A DNA stretch of 64,000 nucleotides, taken from Nocardiopsis quinghaiensis (lineage in GTDB: Bacteria > Actinomycetota > Actinomycetes > Streptosporangiales > Streptosporangiaceae). Location of the stretch: positions 62,001 to 126,000 of the forward strand of contig NZ_VWVU01000016.1 of NCBI RefSeq assembly GCF_008638365.1, written 5' to 3'. This document shows, piece after piece, positions 7,370-16,667 of the stretch; the first letter of the stretch is position 1; each line of letters starts with the position of its first letter. A program made the translations under genes and the position numbers. Under the pieces are notes generated by a model. That model had not been told where the DNA came from and did not search any database. It saw nothing but the letters and a program-made list of their open reading frames with translations.

Positions 7370-8770
7370 ATGACTGACCCGGGGGAGCTCAGCGAGGAGA
7401 GCATCGACGGAGGTGACGGGCAGAGCGGTGACGGGCCGAGCGGGGAGCACACGGCCCGGCCGCGCGGACGCGAGGCCGGGTCCGGGCGCGGGCACACCAT
7501 CGTGGTGGGCGCGGGCATGGCCGGACTGGCCGCCGCCGACCGGCTCGCCGACGAGGGGGAGCGCGTCACCGTCGTGGAGGGCCGCGACCGCCTGGGCGGG
7601 CGCATCCACTCGATCCGTGAGTGGGAGGGCGCGGCCACGGTGGACGCGGGCGCCTCCTGGATGCGCGGCGAGGAGAACAACCCCCTCGCACGGCTGGTCC
7701 GTGAGGCCGACATCCGCACGGTCGTGTTCAACCGCTCCACCGAGACCGCCTACGACCCCAAGGGGCGGCGGCTGCTCTTCGACCGCCACCGCCGCAACAT
7801 GGAGGACGTCCACCTCCTCAACGAGCACATGTACTGGGACAAGGTCGGCGCCGGTCCGCAGGAGTCGCTGGAGGAGGGCGTCAAGCAGGCCCTCTACGAC
7901 GCCAACCTGGTACGTGCCCGGGCCCGCGACGCCAACGAGATCGTGCACCGCATGGTCGAGGCCGACCACGGAGCCGACGCCGAGGAGATCGCCTTCTCCA
8001 CGGTGGCGGCCCTGCACGAGTTCAGCGGCGACGACGTCGTCTTCCCCGAGGGCATGAGCCAGGTCACCGACCACCTGGCGCGGGGACTGGACGTGCGCCT
8101 GGAGCACGTGGTGCTCGGCGTCTCCCATGACGACGACGGTGTCAGCGTGCGCGTGGACACCCAGCGCGGAGAGGAGGTGCTTACCGCCGACCGGGTCCTG
8201 GTGACCCTGCCGCTGGGCGTACTCAAGGCCGGGCGGGTCGACTTCGACCCGCCGCTGCCCGACGACAAGCTCCAGGCGGTGGAGCGCCTGGGCAACGGCC
8301 GCCTGGAGAAGCTGTTCCTGCTCTTCGACGACGTGTTCTGGGGCGACGCCGAGGTGCTCGTCCACCTGGGCACCGAGGAGGGGACGTGGTTCCACTGGTA
8401 CTCGGGCCAGCGAGTCCTGGGCGCGCCGATCCTGGTCAGCCGCAACGGCGGCAACGCGGCCCGGTTCCTGGCGGACAAGGACGACGCCGACGTGGTCGGA
8501 CACGCGATGGCCTCACTGCGCAGCATGTTCCGCAAGGCACCCGACCCGGTCGGCCACCTCGTCACGCACTGGATGGACGATCCGTTCTCCCGGGGGAGCT
8601 TCTCCTTCACGGCCGTGGGCTCGGGCGACGACGACCGGATGGCACTGGGCGCACCGATCGGCGAGAGGGTCTTCTTCGGGGGAGAGGCCACCGAGATCGA
8701 GCACACGGCCACCGTGCACGGTGCCCTGCTGTCGGGACGCAGGGAGGCCGACCACATCCTGGACCTCTGA
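7370..8770 (+). CDS. FAD-dependent flavin monoamine/polyamine oxidase
   Basis: A 466-residue enzyme of the amine oxidase (MAO/PAO) family. Its ATG follows a GGAGGGGGAA site. After a 40-residue Gly/Ser-rich lead comes the FAD dinucleotide motif VVGAGMAGLAAADRL (residues 45-59). The GG doublet motif DRLGGRI follows, and a C-terminal FAD segment FFGGEATEIEHTATVHGA completes the fold. Such enzymes oxidise primary, secondary or poly-amines to aldehydes, releasing H2O2. No signal peptide or membrane anchor is seen. The gene stands alone, convergent with the next one, so substrate context is lacking. Confidence 0.9.
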   Translation: MTDPGELSEESIDGGDGQSGDGPSGEHTARPRGREAGSGRGHTIVVGAGMAGLAAADRLADEGERVTVVEGRDRLGGRIHSIREWEGAATVDAGASWMRGEENNPLARLVREADIRTVVFNRSTETAYDPKGRRLLFDRHRRNMEDVHLLNEHMYWDKVGAGPQESLEEGVKQALYDANLVRARARDANEIVHRMVEADHGADAEEIAFSTVAALHEFSGDDVVFPEGMSQVTDHLARGLDVRLEHVVLGVSHDDDGVSVRVDTQRGEEVLTADRVLVTLPLGVLKAGRVDFDPPLPDDKLQAVERLGNGRLEKLFLLFDDVFWGDAEVLVHLGTEEGTWFHWYSGQRVLGAPILVSRNGGNAARFLADKDDADVVGHAMASLRSMFRKAPDPVGHLVTHWMDDPFSRGSFSFTAVGSGDDDRMALGAPIGERVFFGGEATEIEHTATVHGALLSGRREADHILDL

Positions 8771-8856
8771 TCCGGGCACACCTCGCGGCCACCGGAACGG
8801 GCGGAACGGGGCCTCCCGGAGGGCGCGGCCCGGGCACGGCCGGTCCCGCCAGGTGG

Positions 8857-9648
8857 TCAGCACCTCAGGCGGCGCTCCACCGCCGCCACGCCCGCACGGC
8901 AGGCGCGCTCCACCTCCCGGTGGTTGCGCAGCCGCTCCAGCAGGCGGTACGGGCGCGGGTCCGGGTCGGGGCCGCCGTCGGCGCCGGTGACCCGCAGGCT
9001 CTGCCCGGACAGCGTCCCGTCGCGGACCCACCGCTCCCAGCGTTCGAGGTCGGGGCTGGCGTGGTGGCCCATCACCAGCGCCCGCTCACCCCGTCCGGCC
9101 AGGTCGCCGCCGTCGCGCGGCCACAGTTCCACGTCCTGGCCCGGGCCCGCGGACCAGTCCTTGGCGGTCACCACGTCCACGCGCACGTCCGAGTCGCGTT
9201 CGCGCACCAGGACGGCGTCCTCGGCGCGGGTGCGGGCGGGAAGCTCGCGGACGTCGTCGATCCTGGTCAGCCGCACGAGGGCGCGTGCCATCCACCACCA
9301 GTTCTCCTTGCGGGCCATCAGACTGCCCACCCGCAGCCGGCTCGGCGGGTGCTTGAGCACCTCCTGCTCCACCAGGTCGCCGCCGAACTCCGTGCCCCGG
9401 GGGTCCAGGGTCACGCTGATCGTGCCGGTGGCGACCAGGCTCGGCCCCTCCGGACCCGTCGGGGAGCTCACGCAGAAGGCGGCGCGGCCGGGCAGCGAGT
9501 CGATCTCGGGAAGGTGGGCCAGGGGCAGGGCGACGCAGGGCTGGTCCACGAACAGGGGCACGACCGGGACGGCGGCGGGCCCGTCGGCGGTCAGCCAGCA
9601 CAGCTCACCTGTTGAGGAGCCGCGCCATGCTGTGGCCAAATCGTTCAC
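8857..9648 (-). CDS. Putative FMN-binding split-barrel (PNPOx-like) protein
   Basis: A 263-residue soluble protein. GTG 9648 is chosen because AAAGGAC lies 6 nt upstream; a longer frame to 9714 has no ribosome site. The N-terminal half alternates short strands of the pyridoxamine 5'-phosphate oxidase-like barrel (GELCWLTADGPAAVPVVPL, then VATGTISVTLDP), followed by an aromatic WWWMARALVRL segment. The C-terminal half is Arg-rich and unassigned. The fold assignment is tentative. It could be an F420- or FMN-linked protein or purely structural. It is divergent from cstA. Confidence 0.55.
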   Translation of the reverse strand: MNDLATAWRGSSTGELCWLTADGPAAVPVVPLFVDQPCVALPLAHLPEIDSLPGRAAFCVSSPTGPEGPSLVATGTISVTLDPRGTEFGGDLVEQEVLKHPPSRLRVGSLMARKENWWWMARALVRLTRIDDVRELPARTRAEDAVLVRERDSDVRVDVVTAKDWSAGPGQDVELWPRDGGDLAGRGERALVMGHHASPDLERWERWVRDGTLSGQSLRVTGADGGPDPDPRPYRLLERLRNHREVERACRAGVAAVERRLRC

Positions 9649-9795
9649 ATGCGTCCTTTTCCGTGATGCGCATCTCATGTTAATTTCTCGGGACTGTACT
9701 CGAACCGCCGGCACACAGCACCCGAGCAGCCGTGGTCATCCCCAACCAGACGCTCACACACCCCCCCACGAGGTGCGCACAGTGAAGGAATCCCC

Positions 9796-11589
9796 ATGCC
9801 TGCCGTAGCCGTCCTCCTCGGAGCCCTGGCGCTGTTCGCGCTCGGCTACCGCTTCTACTCGGCCTACCTGGCCAAACGTGTCTACGCGTTGGACCCGGCC
9901 TTCGTGACGCCCGCGCACTCCTACAAGGACGGCGTGGACTACGTCCCGACCAACAAGCACATCGTCTTCGCGCACCACTTCATCTCGGTGGCCGGGGCCG
10001 CGCCGATCGTCGGCCCGGCCATCGCGGTCTTCTGGGGCTGGGGACCGGCGCTGCTGTGGGTCGTGCTGGGAACGATCTTCGCCTCCGGCGCCCACGACTT
10101 CGGCTCGATCGTGGTCTCCGTCCGGCACAAGGGCAAGAGCATCGGCGCGCTGGCCAGCGACGTGATCAGCGCCCGGGCGAGGATCCTGTTCCTGCTGATC
10201 ATCTTCTTCCTGGTGACGATGGTCAACGCGGTGTTCGCGGTCATCATCGCCGGCCTGTTCATCGACAACCCCGAGGCCGTACTGCCCACCCTGGTCACGA
10301 TCCCGCTGGCGATCGGCGTGGGCCAGCTCATCTACCGCCGCCGCACGGCGGCCCTGGTGCCCTCGCTGGTCTCCCTGGCGATCGTGTACGCCTGCATCCC
10401 GCTGGGGCAGCTGCTGCCCGTCACCGTCGACCCGGTCGCCGGGGCGCTGGGCGTGGAGCCCGCCCTGGTGTGGCTGGTGCTGATCTTCACCTACACCTTC
10501 TTCACCTCGCGCCTGCCCGTGTGGATGCTGCTGCAGCCGCGTGACTACATCAACCAGCAGCAGATGGTGCTGGGCCTGATCATCATCATGGTCGGCGTCG
10601 TCGTGGGCATGAACACCATCGAGGCCCCGGCCTTCCGCGGCGACCTGCCCGAGGGCTCACCCTCGATCTTCCCGCTGCTGTTCATCACCATCGCCTGCGG
10701 CGCCGTGTCCGGCTTCCACAGCCTGGTGGCGTCGGGGACCACCTCCAAGCAGCTGGACAAGGAGACCGACGCCCGGTACGTGGGCTACCTGAGCTCCCTG
10801 GGGGAGGGCACGCTCGCGGTCTGCTCCATCCTGGCCTGCACCGCGGGCGTCATGGTCTTCTCCGCCAACCAGGGAGGCGCCTGGACCGACCTGTACGCCG
10901 ACTGGACCGCCGCCGGGGCCAGCCCCGCGGGCATGTTCGTCCAGGGTGTGGCCGGGTTCGCCGCCAACATCGGCATCCCCGAGAGCATCGGCGTGGTCTT
11001 CGCCACCGTCGTCGTGGTCAGCTTCGCCGCCACCAGCCTGGACACCGCGGTGCGCCTGCAGCGCTACACGGTCCAGGAGATCAGCACCATCGCGGCGGAC
11101 AGGGCGTCCGAGGGCGGACTCGTGCACCGTGCGTGCCTCTTCCTGTCCCGCAACATCACCGTCGCCACCCTGATCGCGGTGGGTGTGCCCCTGGTGCTGG
11201 CGCTGGTGCCCGGCAACTTCGCGGCCGGGACGCTGTGGCAGCTCTTCGGCACCACCAACCAGCTCACCGCCGGCCTGGCGCTCGCGGTGATCGCGGTCTG
11301 GGTGACCAAGCGCGGACGCAACCCGATCGCGGTGCTGATCCCGCTGGTCTTCCTCGTCGCCATGACCTCCTGGGCGCTCATCACCCAGCTGCTGGGCTTC
11401 CTGCGGTCGGGCGACGCCATGCAGGCCTTCGTGCTGGCGCCGCTGGACGCGGCCATCTTCGTTCTGGCCATCTGGATGACGGTGGAGGCCGTGCTGGCCC
11501 TGCGCAAGGCCTTCGCGGCCCGCCGGTCGGCGCCCGACGAGCCGGAGGCCCCCGTCGGGACGGCCGCTGAGGGGGCCGAGGACAAGTAG
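9796..11589 (+). CDS. cstA: CstA family carbon-starvation peptide/pyruvate transporter
   Basis: A 597-residue membrane protein behind an AAGGAAT site. It has the family length and order: a short N-terminal span, the HIVFAHHFISVAGAAPIVGPAIAVFWGWGP-type signature region (about residues 55-84), many spans rich in small residues, and the GTTSKQLDKETDARYVGYL loop near residue 316-334. CstA proteins import peptides or pyruvate when carbon is scarce. Hydropathy suggests about 15-18 spans. The next two genes follow within 13 bp and by overlap, forming an operon whose soluble ATPase and CC-tailed partner may act on this transporter. Confidence 0.95.
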   Translation: MPAVAVLLGALALFALGYRFYSAYLAKRVYALDPAFVTPAHSYKDGVDYVPTNKHIVFAHHFISVAGAAPIVGPAIAVFWGWGPALLWVVLGTIFASGAHDFGSIVVSVRHKGKSIGALASDVISARARILFLLIIFFLVTMVNAVFAVIIAGLFIDNPEAVLPTLVTIPLAIGVGQLIYRRRTAALVPSLVSLAIVYACIPLGQLLPVTVDPVAGALGVEPALVWLVLIFTYTFFTSRLPVWMLLQPRDYINQQQMVLGLIIIMVGVVVGMNTIEAPAFRGDLPEGSPSIFPLLFITIACGAVSGFHSLVASGTTSKQLDKETDARYVGYLSSLGEGTLAVCSILACTAGVMVFSANQGGAWTDLYADWTAAGASPAGMFVQGVAGFAANIGIPESIGVVFATVVVVSFAATSLDTAVRLQRYTVQEISTIAADRASEGGLVHRACLFLSRNITVATLIAVGVPLVLALVPGNFAAGTLWQLFGTTNQLTAGLALAVIAVWVTKRGRNPIAVLIPLVFLVAMTSWALITQLLGFLRSGDAMQAFVLAPLDAAIFVLAIWMTVEAVLALRKAFAARRSAPDEPEAPVGTAAEGAEDK

Positions 11590-11602
11590 TCCGCGACCCC
11601 TG

Positions 11603-11914
11603 ATGCGTGAACACCGAGAGGCCGCCGGGCCCGCCTCCCTGGGGCGGGCCTGGCGGCGCGCCGTCACCGCCTGGCACCGCTTCGAGGACTTCCACCAGGC
11701 GGTCTTCGACGCGCGTTGGGGGCACGCGCGCAAGCGCGAGGCCCGCACCCAGCAGGACACCCTGCGGGCCCTGCTCATGCTGGAGACCCTGGGGGTGGAC
11801 AACCCCGTCGCCTACGAGACCCTCGACCTCATCCCGTACATGGTCGCCGACCTGCACGAGTGGCACCAGCGGATGGGCCGTGAGGACTTCGGAGCACCGG
11901 GAGGCTGCTGTTGA
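11603..11914 (+). CDS. Cory-CC-star protein
   Basis: A 103-residue soluble protein, mostly helical (WHRFEDFHQAVFDARWGHARKR, then LLMLETLGVDNPVAYETLDLIPYM), ending GGCC immediately before the stop. A terminal Cys-Cys followed by a stop is the defining feature of the protein family called cory-CC-star. It starts 13 bp after cstA and overlaps the ArsA-like gene by 4 bp. Function is not established. The terminal cysteine pair could bind a metal ion, metalloid or thiol partner, or be a lipidation or client-recognition tail. Its position between a CstA permease and an ArsA/Get3-like ATPase suggests the three products work together. Confidence 0.8.
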   Translation: MREHREAAGPASLGRAWRRAVTAWHRFEDFHQAVFDARWGHARKREARTQQDTLRALLMLETLGVDNPVAYETLDLIPYMVADLHEWHQRMGREDFGAPGGCC

Positions 11915-12840
11915 CCGAGCCGGCCGCCGGCGCCCCCGCCGCCGCACCGATCACCTTCGTCGGCGGCAAGGGCGGGGTCGGCAAGACCACCCTGGCCGCC
12001 GCCCACGCCCTGGCCCTGGCCGACGCCGGACGCCGGGTCCTGCTCATCTCCACCGACCCCGCCCACTCGCTGGGCGACGCCCTGGAGACCCCGCTCAAGG
12101 ACGAGCCCGTCCAGGTCGCCCCGAACCTGTGGGCCGCCGAACCCGACGCCGGCGCCGCCGTGCGCCGACGTATCGCCCAGGTCGCCGAGGACGCGCGCAA
12201 GGCCGTCCCCCGCGAGGTCCTGCCCGCCGTGCGCCGCCACCTGGAGCAGGCGGGGGCCAGCCCCGGCATGGCCGAGTCCGCGCTGGCCGACCTGCTCGTG
12301 GACCGTATGGAGGAGGTGGGGCGACGGTGGGACGCCCTGGTCGTGGACAGCGCCCCCACCGGACACCTGCTGCGCCTGCTCAACCTGCCCACGCTCCTGA
12401 CCCCCTGGGTGGTGGGGCTGACCCGCCAGCGCGAGCGGGCCCGCCGCGCCGAGGCCTTCGCCGACGTCGTCGGCGACCCGACGGAGGAGGCCGACCCCCT
12501 CACCGAGCGCCTGCACGCCCGACGCCACCGCCTGGAGCGCGCCTCCGAGCGCCTGCGCCGGGACGCCGTGGTGCGCCTGGTGACCCTGCCCCGGCGGATG
12601 GTGCTCGCCGAGACCGCCCGGGCCGTCGAGCAGCTCACCGACGCCGGGTTCCGGCTCGCCCCCGTGGTCGTCAACCAGATCCCACCGGAGGCCGCGGCCG
12701 GGCCCGACACGGCCGAGGCCCTGGCCGCCACCCGTGAGCGCTTCGCGGCTCTGGGAACGGTGGAGATCCCGCTCCAGGACGCCGAGCCCACCGGTCCGGC
12801 CCGCCTGCGCCGCCTGGCCACCCTCCTCGCGCCCCGCTGA
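11911..12840 (+). CDS. ArsA/Get3-like anion-transporting ATPase family protein
   Basis: A 309-residue soluble ATPase starting at TTG within a 4-bp overlap with the previous gene. The deviant Walker A motif GGKGGVGKTT is at residues 18-27. Switch I is STDPAHSLGD, and an APTGHLLRLLNLP segment matches the ArsA family A-loop region. It is a single-domain member about half the size of classical ArsA. Family members power arsenite efflux or target tail-anchored membrane proteins. The paired metalloid/metal CxC motif of Get3 is not seen. Coupling to cory-CC-star and cstA suggests a role in inserting, assembling or regulating the CstA transporter. Confidence 0.9.
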   Translation: MTEPAAGAPAAAPITFVGGKGGVGKTTLAAAHALALADAGRRVLLISTDPAHSLGDALETPLKDEPVQVAPNLWAAEPDAGAAVRRRIAQVAEDARKAVPREVLPAVRRHLEQAGASPGMAESALADLLVDRMEEVGRRWDALVVDSAPTGHLLRLLNLPTLLTPWVVGLTRQRERARRAEAFADVVGDPTEEADPLTERLHARRHRLERASERLRRDAVVRLVTLPRRMVLAETARAVEQLTDAGFRLAPVVVNQIPPEAAAGPDTAEALAATRERFAALGTVEIPLQDAEPTGPARLRRLATLLAPR

Positions 12841-13101
12841 GACACCCCGCCGAGGCGGTTCGCGACCGGAGCACCCCGGTGCTCCCGCCGAGGAGCCGGG
12901 CCCCTTCCCGCGCACCGATATCATGGTGGACAGCCCGTGGGAGCCGGGAACCGCGTCCGGGTATCCCGCGTTGGACAGTGGTAGGAGGGGGCCGCCGGAA
13001 GGGGCCACGAGAACGTGGGGACACGACCGGCCCGAGGCCGTCCTCCGGCCACGCCAGGGCCGGTGGACCCCATGACGGCGGGAAACGACCCTCCCGCCCG
13101 T

Positions 13102-13107
13102 TATCGT
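13102..13107 (+). promoter_or_regulatory. -10 box TATCGT for a leaderless mRNA
   Basis: This TANNNT hexamer ends 7 nt before the ATG of the phosphatidyltransferase. No ribosome site is present before that ATG, which suggests transcription starts at the codon. An in-frame GTG at 13160, behind a G-rich stretch, is the alternative. Confidence 0.4.
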
Positions 13108-13114
13108 TGGTGCC

Positions 13115-13915
13115 ATGGGGCGATCCGCGGAAGATGGCAGACTCACGGCGGGGGGCGATGTGGTCAGCCCGACGGTCAGTGACCGCGTCTGGACGGTTCC
13201 CAACCTACTGAGCATGCTCCGGCTGTTGGGCGTGCCGCTGTTCCTGTGGCTCATCCTGGTGCTCCACGCCGACTGGTGGGCGTTGTTCGTCCTGGCCGCG
13301 GCCGGTCTCAGCGACTGGCTCGACGGCAAGATCGCCCGGGCATGGAACCAGACCTCGCGGCTGGGCACCGTACTCGACCCGCTGGCCGACCGGCTCTACA
13401 TCTTCGCCGCACTGCTCGGCCTGGTCGTCCGCGGCATCGTGCCCTGGTGGCTGATGGCCATCCTCGTCCTGCGCGACGCCCTCATCCTGGGCGCGCTGCC
13501 GATCCTGCGCCACTTCGGTTACGGACCCCTCCCGGTCAACTTCGCCGGGAAGGTCGCCACACTGTGCCTGCTGTACTCGTTCCCCCTGCTGTTCATCGCA
13601 GGATACGCCTCGATAGTCACAGATGTGGCAAGGATTATAGGTTGGGCCTTCGCGCTCTGGGGAACGGCTCTGTACTGGTGGGCCGGACTGCTCTACGCCG
13701 TACAGGGGCTGGGCCTGATCGCTCAGACCCGCCGCGACGAACGCGCTGATCACGCCGGCGGCCTCCCGGCCGCCGGGGACAGCGACTCCGTACGCGGGCA
13801 CGCCACGGACCGACCCGATCCAGCCACACCGGCGACCGCTGACGGTGACTCCGGTGCGGTGACCGACGGCTCGGACCGGCCGAGCCGTCCGGATCAGGGA
13901 CGGACCGGCCCCTGA
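13115..13915 (+). CDS. CDP-alcohol phosphatidyltransferase family membrane enzyme
   Basis: A 266-residue protein; if translation starts at GTG 13160 it is 251 residues. It contains the complete family signature D-x2-DG-x2-AR-x8-G-x3-D-x3-D (SDWLDGKIAR ... GTVLDPLAD, about residues 67-92), which binds CDP-diacylglycerol and metal. About five to six membrane helices follow. Such enzymes transfer a phosphatidyl group from CDP-DAG to an alcohol such as glycerol phosphate or inositol phosphate. The acceptor cannot be told from sequence. The last 60 residues are Asp/Gly/Pro-rich and probably a disordered cytosolic tail. It precedes the sugar-nucleotide enzyme, possibly as part of envelope synthesis. 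Confidence 0.9.
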   Translation: MGRSAEDGRLTAGGDVVSPTVSDRVWTVPNLLSMLRLLGVPLFLWLILVLHADWWALFVLAAAGLSDWLDGKIARAWNQTSRLGTVLDPLADRLYIFAALLGLVVRGIVPWWLMAILVLRDALILGALPILRHFGYGPLPVNFAGKVATLCLLYSFPLLFIAGYASIVTDVARIIGWAFALWGTALYWWAGLLYAVQGLGLIAQTRRDERADHAGGLPAAGDSDSVRGHATDRPDPATPATADGDSGAVTDGSDRPSRPDQGRTGP

Positions 13916-14071
13916 TCCACCGACGGACCGGCTCACCACGAGTCCTGTCGGATCGAAAGGGAGTGTCGTCTCCGTCATGAGAACATGTCCCACCGCGCGC
14001 GACGGCGCGCGCGCCGCGCACCATCCTTCCGTCGCCTTTCCCGGCGGTACGGCCGTACGGAGGTATCGGCG

Positions 14072-16618
14072 ATGAGCCAGACCGAAGACACCGTCCCGGA
14101 GGGCACCACGCCCCCCATGAAGGCCGTCGTGATGGCGGGCGGCGAGGGCACCCGTCTGCGTCCCATGACGGCCAACCAGCCCAAACCGCTCCTCCCGGTG
14201 GTCAACAAACCCATCATGGAGCACGTCCTGCGCCTGCTGCGCAAGCACGGCTTCACCGAGACCGTGGTCACCGTCCAGTTCCTGGCCACCCTCATCCGCA
14301 ACTACTTCGGTGACGGCGAGGAACTGGGGATGAAGCTCCACTACGTCGCCGAGGAGGTTCCGCTCGGTACCGCGGGCAGTGTCAAGAACGCCGAGGAGCA
14401 CCTGCGCGGCGAGCCCTTCATCGTCATCTCCGGCGACGCGCTCACCGACATCGACCTGACCGACATGGTCCGCTTCCACCGCGAGCGCGGGGCCAAGGTC
14501 ACCATCGGTCTCAAGCGGGTGCAGAACCCGCTGGAGTTCGGCATCATCATCGTCGACGAGCAGGGGCGCGTTCAGCGCTTCCTGGAGAAACCCACCTGGG
14601 GCCAGGTCTTCTCCGACACCGTCAACACCGGCATCTACATCATGGAGCCGGAGGTGCTGGAGCGGGTCGCCGAGGGCGAGGTCGTCGACTGGTCCGGCGA
14701 CGTCTTCCCCGAGCTCCTGGAGGAGGGCGAGCCCCTCTACGGCTACATCGCCGACGGCTACTGGGAGGACGTGGGCACCCACGGGAGCTACCTCAGCGCC
14801 CAGGCCGACGTGCTCTCGGGCAAGGTCGACGTGGACATCGACGGCTTCGAGGTCTCCCCGGGTGTGTGGATCGGCGAGGGCGCCGAGGTCGATCCCGCCG
14901 CCGTGCTCAAGGGTCCGCTCTACGTCGGTGACTACGCCAAGGTCGAGGCGGGCGCCGAGCTGCGCGAGTTCACCGTGGTCGGCAGCAACGCCGTGGTGCG
15001 CTCGGAGGCCTTCGCCCACCGCACCGTCCTGCACGACAACGTGTTCATCGGCCGCGGCGCCAACCTGCGCGGCGCCGTCATCGGCAAGAACACCGACGTC
15101 ATGGCCGCGGCCCGGATCGAGGAGGGCGCGGTCGTGGGCGAGGACTGCGTCATCGAGTCCGAGGCCTACGTCCACAACGACGTCAAGGTCTACCCCTTCA
15201 AGACCATCGAGGCCGGGGCGGTGGTCAGCACCAACGTCATCTGGGAGTCGCGCGGGCAGCGCTCGTTGTTCGGTCCCCGGGGCGTCTCGGGCCTGATCAA
15301 CGTCGAGATCACGCCGGAGCTGGCGGTGCGCCTGGCCAACGCCTACGCCACCACCCTCAAGAAGGGCGCGATCGTCACCACCTCGCGTGACGTCTCGCGC
15401 GCGGCCCGCACGCTCAAGCGCGCCGTCATCAGCGCGCTCACCGCCGCCGCCATAGAGGTGCGCGACCTGGAGGTAGTGCCGCTGCCGGTGGCCCGCTTCC
15501 ACACCTCCCAGAGCGGTGTCAGCGGCGGCATCACCGTGCGCACCACCCCGGGCGACCCGGAGTCGGTGGACATCCTGTTCCTGGACGGTGAGGGCGCCGA
15601 CCTGTCGCCCGCCGCCCAGCGCAAGCTCGACAGGGTCTTCTCCCGCGCCGAGTACCGCCGGGCCTTCCCCGGCGAGATCGGCGAGCTGACCTTCCCGTCC
15701 CGCAACGTGGAGAGCTACTCCCACGAACTACTGCGCAGGGTGGACACCTCCGGTGTCGCCGAGGCCGAGCTCAAGGTCGTGGTGGACTGCGCCGGCGGCA
15801 GCGGCTCGCTGATCCTGCCCTCCCTGCTGGGCCGGATCGGGGTGGACGTCCTCACGGTCAACAACCGGCTGGACGAGTCCTCGCCCACCGACAGCGTCGC
15901 CAAGCAGAACCGTGACCTGGCGCGGCTGGGTGAGCTGGTCGCCAATTCCGGCGCCGACTTCGGGGTGCGGTTCGACCCGGTGGCCGAGCGGCTGTCCATC
16001 GTGGACGAGAACGGTGAGCTGGTCGAGAACGGACGCGCCCTGCTGGTCGTCCTGGAGCTGGTCTGCGCCGAGTACGGCGGTGGGACGGTGGCACTGCCGG
16101 TGACCACCACGCGGGTCGCCGAGACGGTGGCCGCCTCGCACGGGGTCAAGGTGCACTGGACGGCCACGGCCACCGACGAGCTGACCAAGGCGGTCCAGGC
16201 CGAGGACGACATCATCTTCGCGGGCGACGGCCGCGGCGGTTTCGTCGTGCCGCGGTTCAGCCCCACCAGTGACGCCATCGCCGCCTTCGTGCGGTTGCTG
16301 TCGCTGGTGGCCCGCACCCGCCGCTCGCTCAGCCAGATCGACCGTACGATCCCTCAGGCGCACCTGCTGCGCCGTTCCGTGCCCACCCCGTGGGCGATCA
16401 AGGGGAGCGTGATGCGGTCCGTCGTGGAGGCGGCTGGCGGCCGCGAACTCGACACCACCGACGGCGTCCGGGTGATCGAGTCCGACGGCAGCTGGGCCCT
16501 GGTCCTCCCCGACACCGCGGAGGCCGTGACCCATCTTTGGGCCGAAGGTCCCAACCCCGACACCGCGCACCGTCTTCTGGACGAGTGGTCGGCCGTCGTG
16601 GAGCGCGCCGAGGGCTGA
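14072..16618 (+). CDS. Mannose-1-phosphate guanylyltransferase-like enzyme with degenerate phosphomannomutase domain
   Basis: An 848-residue protein; ATG 14072 follows GGAGG by 8 nt. Residues about 16-245 are a nucleotidyltransferase domain with GGEGTRLRPMT and PKPLLPVVNKP signatures. Residues about 265-350 form a left-handed beta-helix of hexapeptide repeats. Residues about 385-840 follow the phosphohexomutase fold. In the mutase part the active loop reads TTPGDP (491-496) where TASHNP is expected, so the phosphoserine is replaced by proline. The metal loop reads DPVAER (635-640) instead of DGDGDR. The transferase should make an NDP-sugar, probably GDP-mannose. The mutase part looks non-catalytic and may be regulatory. 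Confidence 0.9.
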   Translation: MSQTEDTVPEGTTPPMKAVVMAGGEGTRLRPMTANQPKPLLPVVNKPIMEHVLRLLRKHGFTETVVTVQFLATLIRNYFGDGEELGMKLHYVAEEVPLGTAGSVKNAEEHLRGEPFIVISGDALTDIDLTDMVRFHRERGAKVTIGLKRVQNPLEFGIIIVDEQGRVQRFLEKPTWGQVFSDTVNTGIYIMEPEVLERVAEGEVVDWSGDVFPELLEEGEPLYGYIADGYWEDVGTHGSYLSAQADVLSGKVDVDIDGFEVSPGVWIGEGAEVDPAAVLKGPLYVGDYAKVEAGAELREFTVVGSNAVVRSEAFAHRTVLHDNVFIGRGANLRGAVIGKNTDVMAAARIEEGAVVGEDCVIESEAYVHNDVKVYPFKTIEAGAVVSTNVIWESRGQRSLFGPRGVSGLINVEITPELAVRLANAYATTLKKGAIVTTSRDVSRAARTLKRAVISALTAAAIEVRDLEVVPLPVARFHTSQSGVSGGITVRTTPGDPESVDILFLDGEGADLSPAAQRKLDRVFSRAEYRRAFPGEIGELTFPSRNVESYSHELLRRVDTSGVAEAELKVVVDCAGGSGSLILPSLLGRIGVDVLTVNNRLDESSPTDSVAKQNRDLARLGELVANSGADFGVRFDPVAERLSIVDENGELVENGRALLVVLELVCAEYGGGTVALPVTTTRVAETVAASHGVKVHWTATATDELTKAVQAEDDIIFAGDGRGGFVVPRFSPTSDAIAAFVRLLSLVARTRRSLSQIDRTIPQAHLLRRSVPTPWAIKGSVMRSVVEAAGGRELDTTDGVRVIESDGSWALVLPDTAEAVTHLWAEGPNPDTAHRLLDEWSAVVERAEG

Positions 16619-16625
16619 GAGCCGG

Positions 16626-16667
16626 GCCGCGTGGGCGCGGGCGGTCCCTCGCCCTCGCCCACGCGGC
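16626..16667 (+). terminator. Hairpin terminator after the nucleotidyltransferase gene
   Basis: A 12-bp perfect stem (GCCGCGTGGGCG/CGCCCACGCGGC) closes an 18-nt loop and starts 8 bp after the stop codon. There is no T-tract. Confidence 0.55.
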
